Positions 30,126-32,378 of a stretch of 32,378 nt of DNA are shown in pieces. Both the position numbers and the translations under genes were made by a program. Position 1 is the stretch's first letter. Every line of letters begins with the position of its first letter. This DNA comes from CAZJYI01 sp964550025 (lineage in GTDB: Bacteria; Verrucomicrobiota; Kiritimatiellia; UBA8416; CAYOBW01), in NCBI GenBank assembly GCA_964550025.1, contig CAZJYI010000131.1:1-32378 (forward strand), read 5' to 3'. The notes beneath the pieces are model-generated. The model ran no database searches. It saw only the letters and a list, made by a program, of their open reading frames with translations, and was not told the DNA's origin.

Positions 30126-31859
30126 ATGAAACGCGTTGCGGTACTGGTCGCATGCCTGCTGCCGACTCTCGCTGCCCATGCGCAGGAACAGGCCCCCAGC
30201 AAGAAGCCGATCAAGCTTTACATCATCGCCGGGCAATCCAACGCCGAACAGAAGGGGAGCATTGAGTGGATGAAGGAGACCTGGCCGGAGTACAGCAGGG
30301 TCGATCCCAAGCTCTGGCACTTCGATCCGGGCAAGAAGCCGCCCTCACCGTTCAATGGCGAGACATACAACAGACACGGCGTCGAGCTTGTCCCGGGAAT
30401 CGAGATCTCGAAGCGGGTCGAGAACGACGTCATTTTCCTGGCCACGGCGATCGGCGGCACCACGCTGCGGCAACGCTGGACGCCGCCCACAGGCGCGAAA
30501 CGGCTCGGCTGCGAAGTCGGCGACCTGTACAAGCGGATGCTTGAGCGGACATTCACCCTGATACGGAACATCGAAGAAGTGTATCCTCGCTATGCCGGCC
30601 AGGGCTTTGAGATTTCCGGTTTCATCTGGTTCCAGGGCGAGAACGACAGTCTGCACCTGGGCAACTTCCCCTTCTACCAGGACCTCTTCATTGATTTCAT
30701 CAATGACGTACGCCGCGATCTTGGCGTGCCGGATCTGCCGATCTTCATCTGCAAGATCAACGACGCCTGGTGCGACCGCATCGGCGGTGGTGAAGTAGTA
30801 CGCCGGGCCAATGAGAATGCCATGCAGAAGCTTCACAACGTAGAAGCGATCCATACCCATGACCTGCATGAGAAGGCGCACTATGACAGCACCCCGTCCT
30901 ACATTGTCATTGGTCGGCGCCTGGCGGACATCATGCTGCCCTATTGCGAGAAGCCCGTGCATGCCGATATGGACGGGGTCAAGGCGGCCACGCAGCGGTT
31001 CCTCGACGGTCAGCCCAAGCCGGTCGTGCAGAAGCAGGATATGGCAGGTCTGAAAAAGGGTTTGGTCGACTACTGGAAGTTCGATGACCTGTCGGCACCT
31101 TCGGCGGTCAACGGGACGGAGAGTGTGCTTGGCAAGGACGAGAGGTTCGACGATCCCAAGCAGATCGCCGGCAAGTTCGGCAAGTCCATCAAGCTCTACG
31201 GCAACCAGTCGATCACGTTCCCCGGCTACAAGGACGTGGTCAACAAGAACGGCAGGATCGAGCAGCTTTCCGTGCAGTTCTGGGCCAAGAACTTCGGCGG
31301 AGGCGGAAACTACCGCATCGGCAAGGGCGTGGGTCGTCCCTTGAATCCGGATATCAAGGCCGAGGCCGAGAAGCTACACCATTGGTTCATCGGCACGGAA
31401 TCCAACAGGCGCGGCTGGGACATCCGTGGATTCAGCGGTGGCAGCATGGGCATCACGGCATCTGTCATGAAAGGCGACGTGCAGCGGGTCTTCAGCATCT
31501 ATAACACCACGGGATTCTCCAGTGACGGTGTTGACTGGGTCCATGTCGTGGTTGTCATCGATGCGGCAGAGGGCGAGGTCCGATACTACCGAAACGGCGT
31601 CGAGCTCAAGAACCACAAGCGTTCCACCGACCCCAGGTACCCGAACAAGCATGCCAGGAAAATGGAGGGCGAGCTGGGTTGCCCGCTTCAGCCGATCCTG
31701 CAGGCGGTAGATGCGAGGTTGATGATCAATGGCCCGATGTCGGCAACGACCGAGTTTCAGGCCTACGACGAGCTGGCCATCTGGTCGCGCGCGTTGACGG
31801 AAGAAGAAGTTCAGAAGCTGTACAATGGGGGCGCGGGTTCGGAGATACCGCTGGAGTAA
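30126..31859 (+). CDS. Secreted SASA-type carbohydrate esterase with LamG domain
   Basis: 577 residues, signal peptide 1-19 (MKRVAVLVACLLPTLAAHA). The SGNH-type SASA domain (about 28-285) shows GQSNA with Ser38, a conserved-Gly block VIFLATAIGGTTL, GFIWFQGEND (block III type) and HYDSTPSYIVIGRR, where the Asp/His region of the triad would be expected. Residues about 305-577 are a LamG/concanavalin-like domain (LVDYWKFDDL..., GKFGKSIKLYGNQSITFPGY, LSVQFWAKNF, VVVIDAAEGEVRYYRNGVEL). Likely removes acetyl groups from a glycan that the LamG domain binds. The ATG follows the HEAT stop with no gap; SD GGAGGG lies inside the HEAT gene. The sulfatase starts 5 bp after its stop. Confidence 0.88.
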   Translation: MKRVAVLVACLLPTLAAHAQEQAPSKKPIKLYIIAGQSNAEQKGSIEWMKETWPEYSRVDPKLWHFDPGKKPPSPFNGETYNRHGVELVPGIEISKRVENDVIFLATAIGGTTLRQRWTPPTGAKRLGCEVGDLYKRMLERTFTLIRNIEEVYPRYAGQGFEISGFIWFQGENDSLHLGNFPFYQDLFIDFINDVRRDLGVPDLPIFICKINDAWCDRIGGGEVVRRANENAMQKLHNVEAIHTHDLHEKAHYDSTPSYIVIGRRLADIMLPYCEKPVHADMDGVKAATQRFLDGQPKPVVQKQDMAGLKKGLVDYWKFDDLSAPSAVNGTESVLGKDERFDDPKQIAGKFGKSIKLYGNQSITFPGYKDVVNKNGRIEQLSVQFWAKNFGGGGNYRIGKGVGRPLNPDIKAEAEKLHHWFIGTESNRRGWDIRGFSGGSMGITASVMKGDVQRVFSIYNTTGFSSDGVDWVHVVVVIDAAEGEVRYYRNGVELKNHKRSTDPRYPNKHARKMEGELGCPLQPILQAVDARLMINGPMSATTEFQAYDELAIWSRALTEEEVQKLYNGGAGSEIPLE

Positions 31860-31864
31860 GCGAC

Positions 31865-32378
31865 ATGTCTATCTCGAACCAGGCGAAGAGAACGGTCAGG
31901 CCTCTGTGCAGGAGCATCCTACTAGCGCTGCTGACGAGCGTAGCGGTCCGCTGGCACTCAACTGCCGGGCATGCCGCCGAGCAGCCGGACACAAGACCCA
32001 ACATCGTGCTGATTCTCGCCGACGACCTGGGATGGAACAACGTCGGTTTTCACGGCGGCGTGGCGCGCACGCCCAACATCGACCGTCTGGCACGCGAAGG
32101 GGTGGAGCTCGAGCGTTTCTACGTGGCGCCCCTCTGTTCGCCGACGCGCGCGGGGCTTATGACGGGGCGGCACCCCCTGCGGTTCGGGGTGGGGTGCAGC
32201 GTGATCACGCCGTGGAGGAAGCACGCCGTTCCGGACGACGAGAGGATGATCCCCGAGGTGCTCACGGAGGCCGGCTATGAGCGGCGCGGGTGCTTCGGCA
32301 AATGGCATCTTGGCCACGGCCACGTCAGCCACCATCCGCTGAGTCGCGGGTTCACTCACTTCTATGGTTGCTACAACG
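31865..32378 (+). CDS. Secreted type I sulfatase, 3'-truncated by window edge
   Basis: The frame from ATG 31865 (GGAG 8 nt upstream) stays open to the window end, giving 171 residues. A signal peptide covers about 1-38. The metal-site start is NIVLILADDLGW (Asp53, Asp54). The formylglycine motif is CSPTRAGLMTGR (Cys91), the classic C-x-P-x-R form matured by an FGE-type enzyme, not seen in this window. GKWHLGH carries further active-site residues. S1-family arylsulfatase-like enzymes remove sulfate esters from polysaccharides. Third gene of the HEAT/SASA operon; the rest lies beyond base 32378. Confidence 0.95.
   Translation, partial: MSISNQAKRTVRPLCRSILLALLTSVAVRWHSTAGHAAEQPDTRPNIVLILADDLGWNNVGFHGGVARTPNIDRLAREGVELERFYVAPLCSPTRAGLMTGRHPLRFGVGCSVITPWRKHAVPDDERMIPEVLTEAGYERRGCFGKWHLGHGHVSHHPLSRGFTHFYGCYN

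Noticed and set aside
28602..30320. A 572-codon minus-strand ORF opposite the HEAT and SASA genes
   Set aside because: The plus-strand genes have signal peptides, SDs and family motifs; the antisense frame has none and spans two gene boundaries.

Overview
The window is GC-rich and gene-dense. It looks like part of a genome from the PVC assemblage (Planctomycetota / Verrucomicrobiota / Kiritimatiellota / Lentisphaerota). I base this on the gene families, not on a marker gene. They include a divergent ECF sigma factor beside a Zn-ribbon/TM/propeller Ser/Thr kinase, DUF1080 with Tat-exported Gfo/Idh/MocA proteins, a secreted HEAT protein in an operon with an SASA esterase and a sulfatase, URO-D family proteins in sugar clusters, and very large Calx-beta/FG-GAP surface proteins. 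No rRNA, tRNA or CRISPR array was seen.

Layout. (1) 1-2207: 3' part of a GH95 alpha-L-fucosidase. (2) 2208-3075: a graveyard with REP-like palindromes, the C-terminal end of a RAYT transposase between inverted repeats, a piece of a GyrI-like gene and a piece of a GEVED-domain gene. (3) 3076-12070, minus strand: a 2411-residue surface protein made of three Calx-beta + propeller blocks, the C-terminal remnant of an autotransporter-repeat protein, and a recently broken seven-unit propeller gene. (4) 12293-13687, plus: an AAA/DUF4143 ATPase. (5) 13671-16366, minus: ECF sigma factor and Ser/Thr kinase. (6) 16522-18249: a chimeric GH29 fucosidase lacking its N-terminus, next to an unidentified coding remnant on the other strand and hairpin repeats. 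(7) 18250-24731: an AraC regulator divergent from an operon for a carbohydrate-binding surface protein, a GH20 hexosaminidase, a URO-D family protein and a DUF1080 protein. (8) 24726-28390, minus: operon of BNR_4 propeller protein, alpha/beta hydrolase and Tat-exported Gfo/Idh/MocA oxidoreductase. (9) 28642-32378, plus: tiny basic ORF, HEAT protein, SASA+LamG esterase and a sulfatase cut by the window end.

The enzymes (fucosidases, hexosaminidase, esterases, sulfatase, a possible lyase and possible 3-keto-sugar enzymes) point to breakdown of a sulfated, acylated glycan containing fucose and hexosamine.

Two patterns tie the non-catalytic genes together and are the main leads. First, a two-block promoter-like element (TGTAACA, exactly 15 bp, GATTANGTA) lies upstream of the giant surface gene, the broken propeller gene and the kinase, whose upstream neighbour is the ECF sigma factor. 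Second, four surface-type products (two intact, two broken) end in nearly the same short C-terminal tail, roughly P-x-G-T-V/I-F-x-F/I-R/K-stop. I infer an ECF/kinase-controlled surface-display system with a short C-terminal sorting tag. Both ideas are testable by genome-wide motif searches.
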